This document shows, piece after piece, positions 12,313 through 12,389 of a stretch of DNA of 12,389 nt; within the stretch, counting starts at the first letter, position 1, and every line of letters begins with the position of its first letter. The notes under the pieces are model-generated. The model was given only the letters and a program-made list of their open reading frames with translations. It made no database searches and was not told the DNA's origin. A program made the position numbers and the translations under genes. The stretch is from the NCBI GenBank assembly GCA_905235425.1, contig CAJOKY010000039.1:1-12389 (forward strand), read 5' to 3'. The DNA is from an uncultured Selenomonadaceae bacterium. GTDB lineage: Bacteria; Bacillota; Negativicutes; Selenomonadales; Selenomonadaceae.

Positions 12313-12328
12313 TTCTGCCACTCCTTTA

Positions 12329-12389
12329 TTAGCGGTTAGCTGTTAGCTTTTAGCTGTTAGCGGTTAGTGATTAGCTTTTAGGTGCTAGG
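12329..12389. repeat. Heptanucleotide repeat array (TTAGCNN type), cut by the window end
   Basis: Eight 7-nt units in register (TTAGCGG, TTAGCTG, TTAGCTT, TTAGCTG, TTAGCGG, TTAGTGA, TTAGCTT, TTAGGTG) followed by CTAGG at the window edge. It lies directly upstream of the ribosome binding site of the CBS gene. By analogy with the other arrays it may follow the stop codon of a minus-strand gene just outside the window. Confidence 0.85.

Overview
All recognisable genes in this 12.4 kb window lie on the minus strand, so the biological order runs from high to low coordinates. The likely source is a flagellated anaerobic member of the Bacillota, most probably a Negativicute of the Selenomonas/Anaerovibrio type. 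This is inferred from four things: the Bacillus-like flagellar order (DUF6470, fliW, csrA, flaG, fliD, fliS), the fused cobA-hemD gene, strong AAGGAGG ribosome binding sites, and a Asn/Tyr-rich RTX-type protein. No rRNA or phylogenetic marker is present, so the assignment is tentative.

Layout in transcription order. (1) 12312-11668 encodes a CBS-CBS-ACT sensor protein of AcuB architecture, preceded by a heptanucleotide repeat that runs off the window. (2) 11642-11566 is a long intergenic palindrome. (3) 11469-10147 encodes a 440-residue protein of no recognised family. It is followed 22 bp later by a HAD phosphatase (10124-9426). (4) 9428-9303 is a remarkable array of 18 heptamers. (5) ubiX (9285-8719) follows. 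(6) gdhA (8581-7232) has its Shine-Dalgarno inside a possible hairpin and ends at a clear intrinsic terminator (7178-7147). (7) cobA-hemD (7073-5559) has its own promoter. (8) An RTX-like protein gene (5451-4468) is followed by a heptamer array and an intrinsic terminator (4399-4370). (9) The flagellar unit 4239-1 begins at a sigma-A-like promoter (4335-4307): DUF6470 protein, FliW, CsrA, FlaG, FliD and the start of FliS.

The flagellar genes make one functional module. CsrA represses flagellar mRNA translation, FliW antagonises CsrA, FlaG and FliD act at the filament and its cap, and FliS is the flagellin chaperone. The flagellin gene that sits between csrA and flaG in Bacillus subtilis is absent here. 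The csrA-flaG junction instead carries two hairpins and AAGGA motifs that resemble CsrA target sites. The other genes are housekeeping or metabolic: siroheme/tetrapyrrole branch point, ammonium assimilation, and flavin prenylation.

The most unusual signal is a dispersed family of 7-nt-period repeats. TTAGCNN-type arrays occur at 4401-4463, 9303-9428 and 12329-12389. GGGANNA-type arrays occur at 5926-5953 and 8671-8698, the latter continuing into ATTCTTA heptamers. Three of the arrays overlap or directly follow stop codons, and one is embedded in frame inside the hemD half of cobA-hemD. I found no CRISPR, tRNA, rRNA, insertion sequence or defence system that I could support. No stretch longer than 300 bases lacks a gene.
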